From an uncultured Blautia sp. (GTDB lineage Bacteria > Bacillota > Clostridia > Lachnospirales > Lachnospiraceae), in contig CAMNTH010000002.1 of NCBI GenBank assembly GCA_946557785.1, forward strand, positions 207,611 to 271,610: 64,000 nt of DNA, given 5' to 3'. Position 1 is the stretch's first letter. Each line of letters begins with the position of its first letter. Of this stretch, positions 52,343 through 61,046 are shown one piece after another. The position numbers and the translations under genes were made by a program. Below the pieces are notes generated by a model that saw only the letters and a list, made by a program, of their open reading frames with translations, was not told the origin of the DNA and made no database searches.

Positions 52343-53464
52343 TTAGGCACTTTGCCTGCGGATATGTACTATAACATACTCGCAATGCCCCTGTGCCCTT
52401 AAGGGATAGCCCCAGCCCGCAAAGCCGGAGGAAACAATCACTTTACAGCCGTTCTCATCATATTCGCCGTAATTTAGCTGACCGGTCAATTCCGTAATAC
52501 AGCCCACCGGCCAGATCTGCCCTGCATGAGTGTGGCCGGACAGCAGAAGATCCGCCCCCGCTGTCCCTTGATCTTTCGCCTCAACTGGCTGATGGTCTGC
52601 CACAATGATGTATTTTTCCCTGTCCGCATCAATTAGAAGTTCCTCCGGAGTCATTCTGCCGGAATCATTTCTCCAAGCAGCATCTGCTCTGCCTGCAAGG
52701 ATAAGTTCCCTGTTAATCTCCACATAATCATCCTCAAGGATGGTTAACCCATTGTCCAAAATAGCGTAAGCGAGTTCCTTCTTTGTATAAGCCGGGCTGT
52801 TAGAATATGGCTGACTGTCATGGTTTCCATATACATAATAGACACCGTATGTGGTATCCATTCCCCAAAAAGCCGAAATACTTCTTCCATTTCTTCTTTG
52901 GCAGTTCCTTCCTCCACAATATCACCTCCAAGAATCACCATATCCGGCTTCCTGGAATTTATCTCCTGTACTTTTTCCTTTTAGGATATCCGTGTCCTGA
53001 ATAGTTCCGTAATGGGTATCTGTAAGCAGGGCAATGGTGTAATCTCCTATATTTTTCTCTGTTTTTACCGTGTATTCTTTTTCTATCGGATGCTTCATAT
53101 TCAGATATCCGTAGGTAAACAAAAGGGCAGAAACAAGGATGGGAATAAGACCGCAGCCATAAAGCATTCCAAAAACCTTTACAAAACTGTGATGTTCCTT
53201 TGGCTTTATTATGCAGCGGCATACTACAACAAAAAAATCCAGAAGTATAGAAATTACAACTGCATGAACAACTGCCATAGCGGCTGTTTTGCGCATATTT
53301 GTACAAATACATACTGCTCCCGCTGCACCGATCACATTAATAATCTTGAAATAAAGCCGCTTTACATCACACCCGTAAAACTTCATGACTCTTCTAAGAT
53401 AAAAATAAATATATAAACCTGCAAAAACCCCAATGAACCCTATAACCACAAAAACCCCTCTCAT
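52343..53464 (-). pseudogene. Membrane-anchored metallophosphoesterase with two compensating frameshifts
   Basis: The N-terminal frame (ATG 53464) has about four hydrophobic segments and the first metal motif ALLTDTHYGTIQDTDILKGK, then shifts at a run of A near 52977. The middle frame reads VQEINSRKPDMVILGGDIVE to LFGE, and near 52862 the original frame returns with TYGVYYVYGNHDSQPYSNSP, LLSGHTHAGQIWPVG and SSGFAGWGYPLRAQG. All calcineurin-like motifs (DxH, GGD, GNHD, GHTH) are present across 374 codons. One inserted A and one missing base explain it. It is either a recent pseudogene or two sequencing errors. Confidence 0.82.
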
Positions 53465-53494
53465 AAGTACCTCCGTATCAGCATGCCTTTTCTG

Positions 53495-54130
53495 CTATGC
53501 CGAAGACGTGCACCGTGTTTGAATATCCTGCCAGGCTTCCTCGTCTATTTCCTCATCGCGGAAGAGTTTCTTCTTATCTTCCTCTGTAATTTTACGAAGA
53601 ACCTTACAGGGATTTCCTGCAGCAATACACCAGTCCGGGATGTCCTTTGTTACCACGCTTCCTGCGCCTATTACAACATTATTACCAATGTGTACTCCCG
53701 GGCACACCACTGTATTTCCCCCAAGCCATACATTATCCCCTATGGTTACTTCTTTTCCATATTCATAGGCTGAATTCCGGCTCATGGGATGCACCGGATG
53801 GCCTGCAGTATAAATGCTCACATTGGGAGCCATCTGGCAGTTATCTCCAATACGGATTTTTGCCACATCCAGCAAAGTACAATTATAATTGGCAAAGAAA
53901 TTTTTTCCTACCTCAATATGCTTTCCATAGTCACAGTAAAATGGAGGATTTACAAAAGCCCCTTCAGACTTTCCGAAAAGCTCCTTCACTACCTCAATGA
54001 TCCCATCAAAATCGGAACGATCCATAAAATTCAGTTTCTGAAGAATTTTTCTGCAAACAAGCTGTTCTTCAAAAATGCTTTCGTCTGAAATATACGCCAT
54101 TCCGGCATCTCTGCGTTCTCTGTTTGTCAT
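53495..54130 (-). CDS. maa: Sugar O-acetyltransferase (maltose/galactoside acetyltransferase type)
   Basis: This 211-residue left-handed beta-helix acetyltransferase opens MTNRERRDAGMAYISDESIF, has the Maa N-terminal helical segment, PFYCDYGKHIEVGKNFFANY and NCTLLDVAKIRIGDNCQMAP, the catalytic His in YTAGHPVHPMSRN, and hexapeptide turns VWLGGNTVVCPGVHIGNNVV. It uses acetyl-CoA to acetylate sugars; the substrate is not predictable. It lies 16 bases downstream of the SH3-like secreted-protein gene. Confidence 0.92.
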   Translation of the reverse strand: MTNRERRDAGMAYISDESIFEEQLVCRKILQKLNFMDRSDFDGIIEVVKELFGKSEGAFVNPPFYCDYGKHIEVGKNFFANYNCTLLDVAKIRIGDNCQMAPNVSIYTAGHPVHPMSRNSAYEYGKEVTIGDNVWLGGNTVVCPGVHIGNNVVIGAGSVVTKDIPDWCIAAGNPCKVLRKITEEDKKKLFRDEEIDEEAWQDIQTRCTSSA

Positions 54131-54151
54131 TTTCACTTAAAATAACTCTCC

Positions 54152-54862
54152 TTATTTTTTCAGGACTGTAAAAGGATTATCCTTCACCAGTTCTTCATCT
54201 TCACAGTCCATACGCCGTGCCTCATTTAATAAACGATTGTACTCTTCTGTCTGAACAGAATCCTTTCCATTAAACTGCACATCCGTTGGGAAAATAGCAA
54301 TAAATTTCTTTTCGCCGTTAAGTCCGGCAACGGAATAGTCCGGAAATTCAGCATAATCGTTTACTCCCCAGTCAAATGCCTTTATGGATACCACATGGCC
54401 GCCATAGCCTTCTTCCTTTGCCTGGGTATGATAAATTGCTATGGTATCAGGACTGACTGCCTCATAGCTCCAGGAAATATCTCCTGGAAAGCGCAGGGCG
54501 AAATCATCGGTTTCCAAAAAAGAACAGCCGTCACTTGCTCTTGTAAGAATCCCGCTTGCAATGTCATAAGCCTCCACCAGATAATTTTTATTAACATAGC
54601 CTTGTTTCCCGGAATCTGAGTAGCCATAGACATAGGTATCGTCATAATCCGACATTACATAAAAATAATCCCCTGTATACAGCGCTTCCAGTTCATTTGA
54701 CGCATCATAAGCCGGCTTTGACCGCAAGGCAAGATACCCTGTTTCCACTTTTACAGTATAGGCATCTGCAGCCTTTGCTTCTCCCATTGCCGGAATGGAT
54801 GCTGATGCAAGACCAAACACTGTCAGAAATACTGCTATACGGTTTCTTAGTTTGTTCTTCAT
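54152..54862 (-). CDS. Secreted protein with N-terminal SH3-like domain
   Basis: This 236-residue exported protein has signal peptide MKNKLRNRIAVFLTVFGLAS with cleavage near AKA-ADAY. Residues 34-95 look like a bacterial SH3 domain (VETGYLALRSKPAYDASNEL, then GKQGYVNKNYLVE), usually a cell-wall binding module. The remaining 140 residues (FALRFPGDISWSYEAVSPDT, VSIKAFDWGVNDYAEFP) are of unknown type. AGGAGG precedes the ATG. The function is probably at the envelope. Confidence 0.82.
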   Translation of the reverse strand: MKNKLRNRIAVFLTVFGLASASIPAMGEAKAADAYTVKVETGYLALRSKPAYDASNELEALYTGDYFYVMSDYDDTYVYGYSDSGKQGYVNKNYLVEAYDIASGILTRASDGCSFLETDDFALRFPGDISWSYEAVSPDTIAIYHTQAKEEGYGGHVVSIKAFDWGVNDYAEFPDYSVAGLNGEKKFIAIFPTDVQFNGKDSVQTEEYNRLLNEARRMDCEDEELVKDNPFTVLKK

Positions 54863-55247
54863 AAATAGAATCCTCCTTTTGATAAATTATCAGCAGACAA
54901 TTGTACATCATTTACATCACGTCCACCAAGCCTGCACTTTATAGCATTTAGTATATCAGAAACCGAGAAGTATGAAAAGTATTCCTTTCTAAATAACTTA
55001 CTTCATTAAGCTCCATCTCTACAAATGTTTTTAAATCCTTTGACTCCAGATATAAAACCTTACTGCGGAACAAAACAATTCATTCTGCATCATTTTACAA
55101 CGCATTTACGGTATCTGCTGCATTTCCAATATTATAAGATGAACTCTCTTCCCCGATTTCGTAGCCGTTTCCTTTCAAGTTGATTATTTTTATAAGAATA
55201 CGTTATCATCCAAGGAAAAAGATTCTTAAAATAAATTAAACATTCCA
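54863..55247. other. Intergenic interval without a recognisable gene
   Basis: This is 385 bases of AT-rich sequence between the multicopper oxidase stop and the SH3-protein start. It should hold the SH3 gene promoter (TATACT at about 54950 on the minus strand, no good -35) and the end of the oxidase transcript. I see no clear terminator, RNA or short gene. Confidence 0.5.
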
Positions 55248-58200
55248 TCAAAAGCATTCCCGGATCTTCTTGTATATTGCCTTGCACTTGTATCCCACCC
55301 TTCGTTTCACAACCCGGAAGATTCCCCACATACCTGACTCCACATCCCAGGCCAGGCTGCCTGAACGGTAGAGATAATCTCCGGGGCATCCCGCACCGTC
55401 CTGCAGCTCTATGTCAAACTTATTGCCAATGCTGATTCCGCCCTGCAGGGGTATGATCCTGGAAAATGAATCCTGGTGCTGTTCTCTCCAGATATAATCA
55501 TGAACCGTAATGGACGTATTCCTGGGTTTATCCGCAGGCATCATGGTACGGAAGATGACCCTGTCCCCGGGATATGCTTTCCAGATTGGAGTTGCCGGAT
55601 CTCCATGCACTTTGCTGCTGAATACCTTCCAAATTCTGGGATCTCTCGCAAGCCGATTGGCAAAACGTTCCGAACGGTAATTATATCCTTTTTCCCCTGT
55701 ATCCTCCGCATCCACCGGCTCGCCGTTATCCCCGGCCGCGGTCTGGATCAGATTCCCCTCTGCATCGAGCAGACGGATTCCATTCTGGATAAACAGGACA
55801 TATTCCCGGAAGCTCTCTGTCCCCGGCGCCGTAATGACTGCCTGCTCTGCAAAGCTGTCTTTTTTCCTGGAGAAATTACGATACCATTCTGCCCCCGGCG
55901 GTTCTACGATCACCGCTCCGAACAATCCATGGTAACGGTGATTTCGCATATCCCCGAAGGACTGTATGATACATGCCCCATATTCCCGGTCTGCGTGCCA
56001 GAGATACCGCTTGCTCTCACCTGCTCCTACTGTCTGCTCCATTTCATTATACCCTACATTAATGCCGGAATCACTGACCGGATCATACTGCAGAAACTGC
56101 GGATTCAGTGATACTCTCATAGATGGCGTGTATTCTTTGTCTAAGGGAACCCTCGGATAAGAAAAGTAAGGAACCGGATGCTTTGGATCCCATGCATTGT
56201 GCAGGGTAACCTCGATCCAGTCACCTGCATTTGCCCGGAGAATCAAGGGTTTCGGCATACATTTTCCTGACAGCACGTTATCTGCCTCTTCTATAGGAAC
56301 AAATACCAGTCCATCCGGATCATGATCCCCATATCGGTTGTAAATCAGCTTCTTCTGTACAGCCACAACCTCATAACGCCGAACCGCATCCCCTTTTGAC
56401 GGGCATGGAGGAATGGAATGAATCATAGCTTTCCCCTGACATAAGGGTTTTAAGTGCTTCCTGTATCTTCTATGCACCCGGATTATTCCCCACAGCCCAA
56501 GCCATGCATCGTCGATTCCCCCGAAATAATAGAGATAGTCTCCGGCGCCGTATTTTTCCGTTATATTCAAGTTAAACGCTTCCGATACCCCCAGTGTCTG
56601 AGACGCCGCGAAAGGTGACCTCGGATCTGCCAGTTCTCTTCTCCACGACATTCCTGTAATATTCAGGGAATGCTGTTCCTCATGTGCCCCGTCAATCAGG
56701 CGGATCATCAGTTCGTCTCCCGGATAGGTTTCAAGAATCGGCGTCGCAGGGTCCCCATGCACAAAGGAGCTGAACAAATATGCCGGATCCTCCCTTTTAC
56801 GAAGCCGCTCCCGCATCGGTTCCGCCCGGTAATTGATCCCCATGACTCCCGGATCGTCATGGGAGCCTGGAACTTCCGGCGGATTTAAGGGATTGCCCTT
56901 TCTGTCAAAAAGCAACGCAAAATCATGGACAAACAATGCAAATTCCCTGAAAGACGAGCCATCCCTTCTACGGATAACAGCCCTTGTTCCGGAATGCAGT
57001 TCTTTCCCATTCTGCGGGTTATGGAACGTAGCGCCTGCCTCTTCAATGATCAGTGCTCCGAACAGTCCGTGCTGCTGGTGGACATTGGCAAACAGATGGT
57101 CATGGAAGAATACCGTCCGCAGTTCCTCATTCGCAAAAAATCGTTCCACCAGCGTCTCATAACGCCGGGCACCCGCAATGTTATTCCAGCCGTTAGCCGC
57201 CCCATCGGATACAATCGTATCAAATTTCAGCAGGTGAACGTGATGGCCTACAATATCCGTTCTCGTTCTGAGTTGGAATGGACTGCCCTCAATAAATTCA
57301 GGCAGAAGATTCGTAGTGCGCAGCTCGATACAATCTCCCGTGTTTGCGCGAATGACCAGCGGCTCCACTTTGATTTCCTGTTTTTCTACTTTGCGGATAT
57401 AGCATTCCAGTCCTCCGTGGCGTTCCAGTTCCTCCTTGAGGACAAAAAAACGCCCCTGCGGATCATGCCATCCATACCGGTTATATGTGATCTTCGCCTG
57501 CACCATGGCAATCTCAAACACTTTTACCTTTCCACCTGCGTGGCATGGACAGGTATCCGTATATAGTGCGCCCGGCACAGCATTTTCCACAAAATTAGCA
57601 GCCTCACGGACAGTCGGTTCATTCGTTGCCTCCCCATTCAGACGCAGTACGCCCAGCGGCGGCTGAAGCGGACGATCGCCAAAGCTGCCCTCTATAAAAT
57701 TCGGATAGCCTGGGTGCATCTGATCCTTCTTCAGCGGACGTTCCCTGTCTTTCAGCGGCATAAGGGGCAAAATCGGCGTCCCGTCAGGCAATTTCCCGGT
57801 TCCGTCCTGGAGCCGGTCATAGATCCTCCACAAAGTCCACATCCCATCAATAAAATGGGGGTAGAGATGGCAATGAAAGATGACGTCCCCCATCACCCGG
57901 TTGTAGCTTCCCGCCCCATACAAAATATCAAGCGTATAGCATTCCTGCGGGCTGATACTGATGGAATCTAATATTGTAGAAACCGGATTCTCAGGCTCCA
58001 GTCTCCACTGGTGATTGTGAAGATGAAACACATGGGTTTCCTTCACCCCGCCATGAAGCAGTCGAATCTTGACCGGATCACCCACATAAGCGAATAATAT
58101 CGGCGGCGCCGGATCGCCGTATACCCAGGAACTCATGGATATATCCTCCGCAGAATCAGCCGGGTCATGTGTATGCGGCATCCGATTCCGCATAGGCTCG

Positions 58201-58895
58201 GAACGGTAACTGATTGCCGTTGTCTGCGACGGAAGCCCGGTATGAGGATCTACCGGCGGCTCACCCTCTTTATTCAGGATTTCCAGCTCATCATGGAAAA
58301 AGATACTGTACTCTCTGAATGCCGGCTTCCCGGGCTGATAGATATCTGCCATCAATCCGCTTTCCAATTCTTCACCTGTTTCCGGGTCAAACCATTCTGC
58401 CTCCGGTGCTTCTACAATGATCGCTCCAAACAAGCCGTGAATGTTGGTTGCATCCTCCGTGCTTCTCGGATCTGCCATATCATGAAATAAAAATACCCCT
58501 TCTGTATCCGCATACCAGGTATACCAGAGCTCCCCGCATGTGGTACTGTCATTATTGTATCCTACACTGGCTCCGTCCGAGGTATTGACATCATAAGAAA
58601 GTCCCTGCACATGAATCGACAGTCTGCGGTCCAGAGAATTTCGGAACCGGATCTTCACCGTATCTCCCAGATTTACCCTGATGACTAACGGCTGTACTTC
58701 CTTATATGGCTGCGGAATATCCATTTCAAATCTTTGGAGGGCTTCTCTCCTTATCCGTTCGGCATCCTCTTCCAGCACATAGAGCAGGCCGTCCGGATCA
58801 TAATCTCCATATTTATTATATACGATGGGAATCTGTATCGCCTCAATATGGAATGTCCTGACCTTTCCCATCTCAGGGTACTTACATAATTCCAT
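55248..58895 (-). CDS. MnxG-like multicopper oxidase with three cupredoxin-pair repeats
   Basis: This 1,215-residue protein is built of three related blocks (about 1-420, 450-820, 835-1215). Each repeats patterns such as YNKYGDYDPDGLLYV, PLVIRVNLGDTVKI, SDGASVGYN, HGLFGAIIVE, YRSEPMRNR and GDPATPI. Copper ligands of multicopper oxidases are complete but permuted: ETHVFHLHNHQW (about 287-295) and FHCHLYPHFIDGM (about 340-352, with type-1 Cys and Met) in block one; GHHVHLLKFD (about 551-559) and FFHDHLFANVH (about 597-606) in block two. Block three lacks them. Size and layout recall the Mn(II) oxidase MnxG and ceruloplasmin. No signal peptide is present. The ATG at 58895 (behind GGCAGGA) overlaps the DUF2935 gene by 14 bases. 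Confidence 0.85.
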   Translation of the reverse strand: MELCKYPEMGKVRTFHIEAIQIPIVYNKYGDYDPDGLLYVLEEDAERIRREALQRFEMDIPQPYKEVQPLVIRVNLGDTVKIRFRNSLDRRLSIHVQGLSYDVNTSDGASVGYNNDSTTCGELWYTWYADTEGVFLFHDMADPRSTEDATNIHGLFGAIIVEAPEAEWFDPETGEELESGLMADIYQPGKPAFREYSIFFHDELEILNKEGEPPVDPHTGLPSQTTAISYRSEPMRNRMPHTHDPADSAEDISMSSWVYGDPAPPILFAYVGDPVKIRLLHGGVKETHVFHLHNHQWRLEPENPVSTILDSISISPQECYTLDILYGAGSYNRVMGDVIFHCHLYPHFIDGMWTLWRIYDRLQDGTGKLPDGTPILPLMPLKDRERPLKKDQMHPGYPNFIEGSFGDRPLQPPLGVLRLNGEATNEPTVREAANFVENAVPGALYTDTCPCHAGGKVKVFEIAMVQAKITYNRYGWHDPQGRFFVLKEELERHGGLECYIRKVEKQEIKVEPLVIRANTGDCIELRTTNLLPEFIEGSPFQLRTRTDIVGHHVHLLKFDTIVSDGAANGWNNIAGARRYETLVERFFANEELRTVFFHDHLFANVHQQHGLFGALIIEEAGATFHNPQNGKELHSGTRAVIRRRDGSSFREFALFVHDFALLFDRKGNPLNPPEVPGSHDDPGVMGINYRAEPMRERLRKREDPAYLFSSFVHGDPATPILETYPGDELMIRLIDGAHEEQHSLNITGMSWRRELADPRSPFAASQTLGVSEAFNLNITEKYGAGDYLYYFGGIDDAWLGLWGIIRVHRRYRKHLKPLCQGKAMIHSIPPCPSKGDAVRRYEVVAVQKKLIYNRYGDHDPDGLVFVPIEEADNVLSGKCMPKPLILRANAGDWIEVTLHNAWDPKHPVPYFSYPRVPLDKEYTPSMRVSLNPQFLQYDPVSDSGINVGYNEMEQTVGAGESKRYLWHADREYGACIIQSFGDMRNHRYHGLFGAVIVEPPGAEWYRNFSRKKDSFAEQAVITAPGTESFREYVLFIQNGIRLLDAEGNLIQTAAGDNGEPVDAEDTGEKGYNYRSERFANRLARDPRIWKVFSSKVHGDPATPIWKAYPGDRVIFRTMMPADKPRNTSITVHDYIWREQHQDSFSRIIPLQGGISIGNKFDIELQDGAGCPGDYLYRSGSLAWDVESGMWGIFRVVKRRVGYKCKAIYKKIRECF

Positions 58896-59808
58896 ACGAA
58901 TTCCTGCCCTTCTGTGCATTTGTCAGAATCCGCAGATAGTGATTCGCCTCACGGAGTACATGATCCGCCAGAAGCGGCAGTATAACGGAGCGTATCTCAC
59001 AGCCGGTAATTCCTTCTGTTCCCGCTGTCTTAAACTGCTGATACTTCTTTGTTGTCTGTAAAGTTCTTGCTGTCAGGGCATTCATAGCCCTGCGATCCTG
59101 CTCCTTTGCCTCTTCTATCAGACGGCAATAGTCTCTTGCAAACCCACCTGCCGACTCCATTAATTCACATTCTGTCGGATCCAGCAGTCCCTGTATAAAC
59201 TGGGCGTGTTCCATCATAATCTGATTCCAGAATAGTTCCAGATTTCTTAAATCAGGAGATGAAATCCTGCCCCTCCTTTCAAGTTCCGAAATAATCTCCC
59301 GGTACAATCTGGCCTCTCGCAGAATGTGTTCAATCAACAGGGGGTAATTTGTCGTATAAAGCCTGCACCCTGCCACTTCCCTCAGGATTTCCTCCTTCAA
59401 TGAGATCAATCCGTTCAGGCTTCTTTGCATTTGCCGATTCAGCATTTTTATATAAGAAACGATTTCTCTGTTTACAGTAACACAGGTTCCGGCACGAAGC
59501 CGCTCTTCTGCCTCGGTAATCTTTGTATCAATCGGGATTCCCGTCAGATTCCTGGTCTGGCGTTCCGCCTTTCCCGTAAATTCCGTTACAACCTCCCCGG
59601 AATTTAAAACCGATTTGCTTACGATGCCGTCCGCAAGCTTTACCGTCTTCCTAAGCCCATCTTCAAATTCTTCCCGGAATCGGTCTGCACGCTGTATGAA
59701 CGCTGTTTCCTTCGCAGGAAATCCGGCGAGCAGGAATAAGGAATGTTCCTTCATGATCCTTCCGAAAAAAAGATGCGTTTCTAATGATAAAATAACATAT
59801 TCTTTCAT
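58882..59808 (-). CDS. DUF2935 family protein (ferritin-like helical bundle)
   Basis: This 308-residue all-helical protein is of the DUF2935 type, a duplicated four-helix bundle known from Bacillus and Clostridium structures to bind metal. Repeated ligand-rich helices are visible: ETHLFFGRIMKEHSLFLLAG at the start, LLIEHILREARLYREII, FWNQIMMEHAQFIQGLLDPT, and LLADHVLREANHYLRILTNA at the end, each with E and H spaced as in ferritin-like sites. The start shares four bases (ATGA) with the preceding gene, and the stop overlaps the multicopper oxidase start. A role as metal carrier or partner for that oxidase is inferred. Confidence 0.82.
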   Translation of the reverse strand: MKEYVILSLETHLFFGRIMKEHSLFLLAGFPAKETAFIQRADRFREEFEDGLRKTVKLADGIVSKSVLNSGEVVTEFTGKAERQTRNLTGIPIDTKITEAEERLRAGTCVTVNREIVSYIKMLNRQMQRSLNGLISLKEEILREVAGCRLYTTNYPLLIEHILREARLYREIISELERRGRISSPDLRNLELFWNQIMMEHAQFIQGLLDPTECELMESAGGFARDYCRLIEEAKEQDRRAMNALTARTLQTTKKYQQFKTAGTEGITGCEIRSVILPLLADHVLREANHYLRILTNAQKGRNSYGIM

Positions 59809-60140
59809 CTCTTAACATACCCTTTTAGTTTATGTTTCTTTATACTATATGCAAGAGATAGCAAAAGGAGATAATTTTCTGAGTTGCATATTACCCAACC
59901 GTTCAGGCTGATTTTCATTGCCATGTCATCAGCTCCCCTAAGCTGGCTTTCAAATTTATCAAGCCATTCTAACAGGGATTGGTATAATAAACGCTGCTGT
60001 TCGAAAATCGCTTTCCCGCCCAATGGAAGCCGGGCATTTAACTCTCCCAACCGGGCGGTCTTTTCTGCTAATTCCTGCTCCTTTTGGACTCTTTGACCGC
60101 CTCTATCCATTCTGTATTCTGCATAGGTCAATCCTTTCAT
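59805..60140 (-). CDS. Small protein of unknown function
   Basis: This 111-residue protein begins MKGLTYAEYRMDRGGQRVQK and contains a long amphipathic, charged helix (to about residue 68), then DDMAMKISLNGWVICNSEN and a basic end HKLKGYVKR. I do not recognise it. It is joined by ATGA overlaps on both sides: to the histidine kinase stop (60137-60140) and to the DUF2935 start (59805-59808). The 3-prime third is more AT-rich than the rest, so the frame could be a chimera formed where two operons were joined. Confidence 0.55.
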   Translation of the reverse strand: MKGLTYAEYRMDRGGQRVQKEQELAEKTARLGELNARLPLGGKAIFEQQRLLYQSLLEWLDKFESQLRGADDMAMKISLNGWVICNSENYLLLLSLAYSIKKHKLKGYVKR

Positions 60141-61036
60141 TCTTTAATATCTGGAAAAAAAATATGGATGCTTAATCTGCTGTTTTCGTATGTTGCAAAT
60201 ATAGTTCCATTCATCTGTTCAACAAGTGTTTTAGAAATTGCCAATCCTAAACCTGTTGATTTTCTGGCGGATTCTACGGTATAAAAGCGGTCAAACAGCC
60301 TTCCTACTTGTATCTCATCTAATCCAAAAGCCATATTGGAAAAGATTATTTCCCCATTCTCTGACAGGACGATTTTTAAATCTTCATCACTGTATTTTAT
60401 AACATTGCTTATCAGATTGGAAAATACACGGGATAAAGCGGAACGGTCAAGCATTCGTATCACTTTTATTCCGGGTATTTGTATCTCAGGAACCATATTT
60501 CGTTCTGTTAAAACTGTATAAAGTGCTGCAATACTTTCTTCCAATACCGTATTGATAACAACCTGTTCCCTGTTTATATTGTCTTTGGTTGAAATGATAA
60601 CAGAATATCTGAAAAGTTCCTCTGAAAGCTGTGTCAAAATATCCACACGGTCTTTTATGATTCCGATATACCGATTGACAGCTTCGGATTTTTCTTCTTG
60701 TTCCAATAATTCTAAATAACCGCAGATAGCAGTAAGCGGTGTTCGTAAATCATGTGAAATATTAGTAACTGCATTTTTCAACTCCAAGTCGCCTTGCTGG
60801 AATCGGTGCCGTTCTATACGGAGTTTACGAAGCTCCGTATTTATGGCATTTGCTAACTTACATATATATCTGTCGTTACAGGAAATGTCAATCAACGTAT
60901 TTGTGTTGGTTATGAGCCTGTCAGCAAAGGCGTCTGCCATTTCTCCTGCAGCTTTCCGTAAAATATAAATTTTCACCAGCAGGGCAACAATTATCATCGC
61001 CATAATGCCGACTAAAGCCCACAACCATCCTTCCAT
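60137..61036 (-). CDS. Sensor histidine kinase
   Basis: This 299-residue kinase has one N-terminal membrane helix (MEGWLWALVGIMAMIIVALL) and almost no extracellular part, so it probably senses through the neighbouring transporter, as BceS/VncS-type intramembrane kinases do. The H-box is NISHDLRTPLTAICGYLELL with His about 94; the N-box is VFSNLISNVIKYS; the G-box is STGLGLAISKTL. It ends the regulator-ABC-permease-kinase cassette. Confidence 0.92.
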   Translation of the reverse strand: MEGWLWALVGIMAMIIVALLVKIYILRKAAGEMADAFADRLITNTNTLIDISCNDRYICKLANAINTELRKLRIERHRFQQGDLELKNAVTNISHDLRTPLTAICGYLELLEQEEKSEAVNRYIGIIKDRVDILTQLSEELFRYSVIISTKDNINREQVVINTVLEESIAALYTVLTERNMVPEIQIPGIKVIRMLDRSALSRVFSNLISNVIKYSDEDLKIVLSENGEIIFSNMAFGLDEIQVGRLFDRFYTVESARKSTGLGLAISKTLVEQMNGTIFATYENSRLSIHIFFPDIKE

Positions 61037-61046
61037 ACTAAACTCC

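Noticed and set aside
55132..55389. An 85-codon minus-strand frame over the end of the multicopper oxidase gene
   Set aside because: It is an out-of-frame shadow of the oxidase C-terminus running into AT-rich intergenic DNA.
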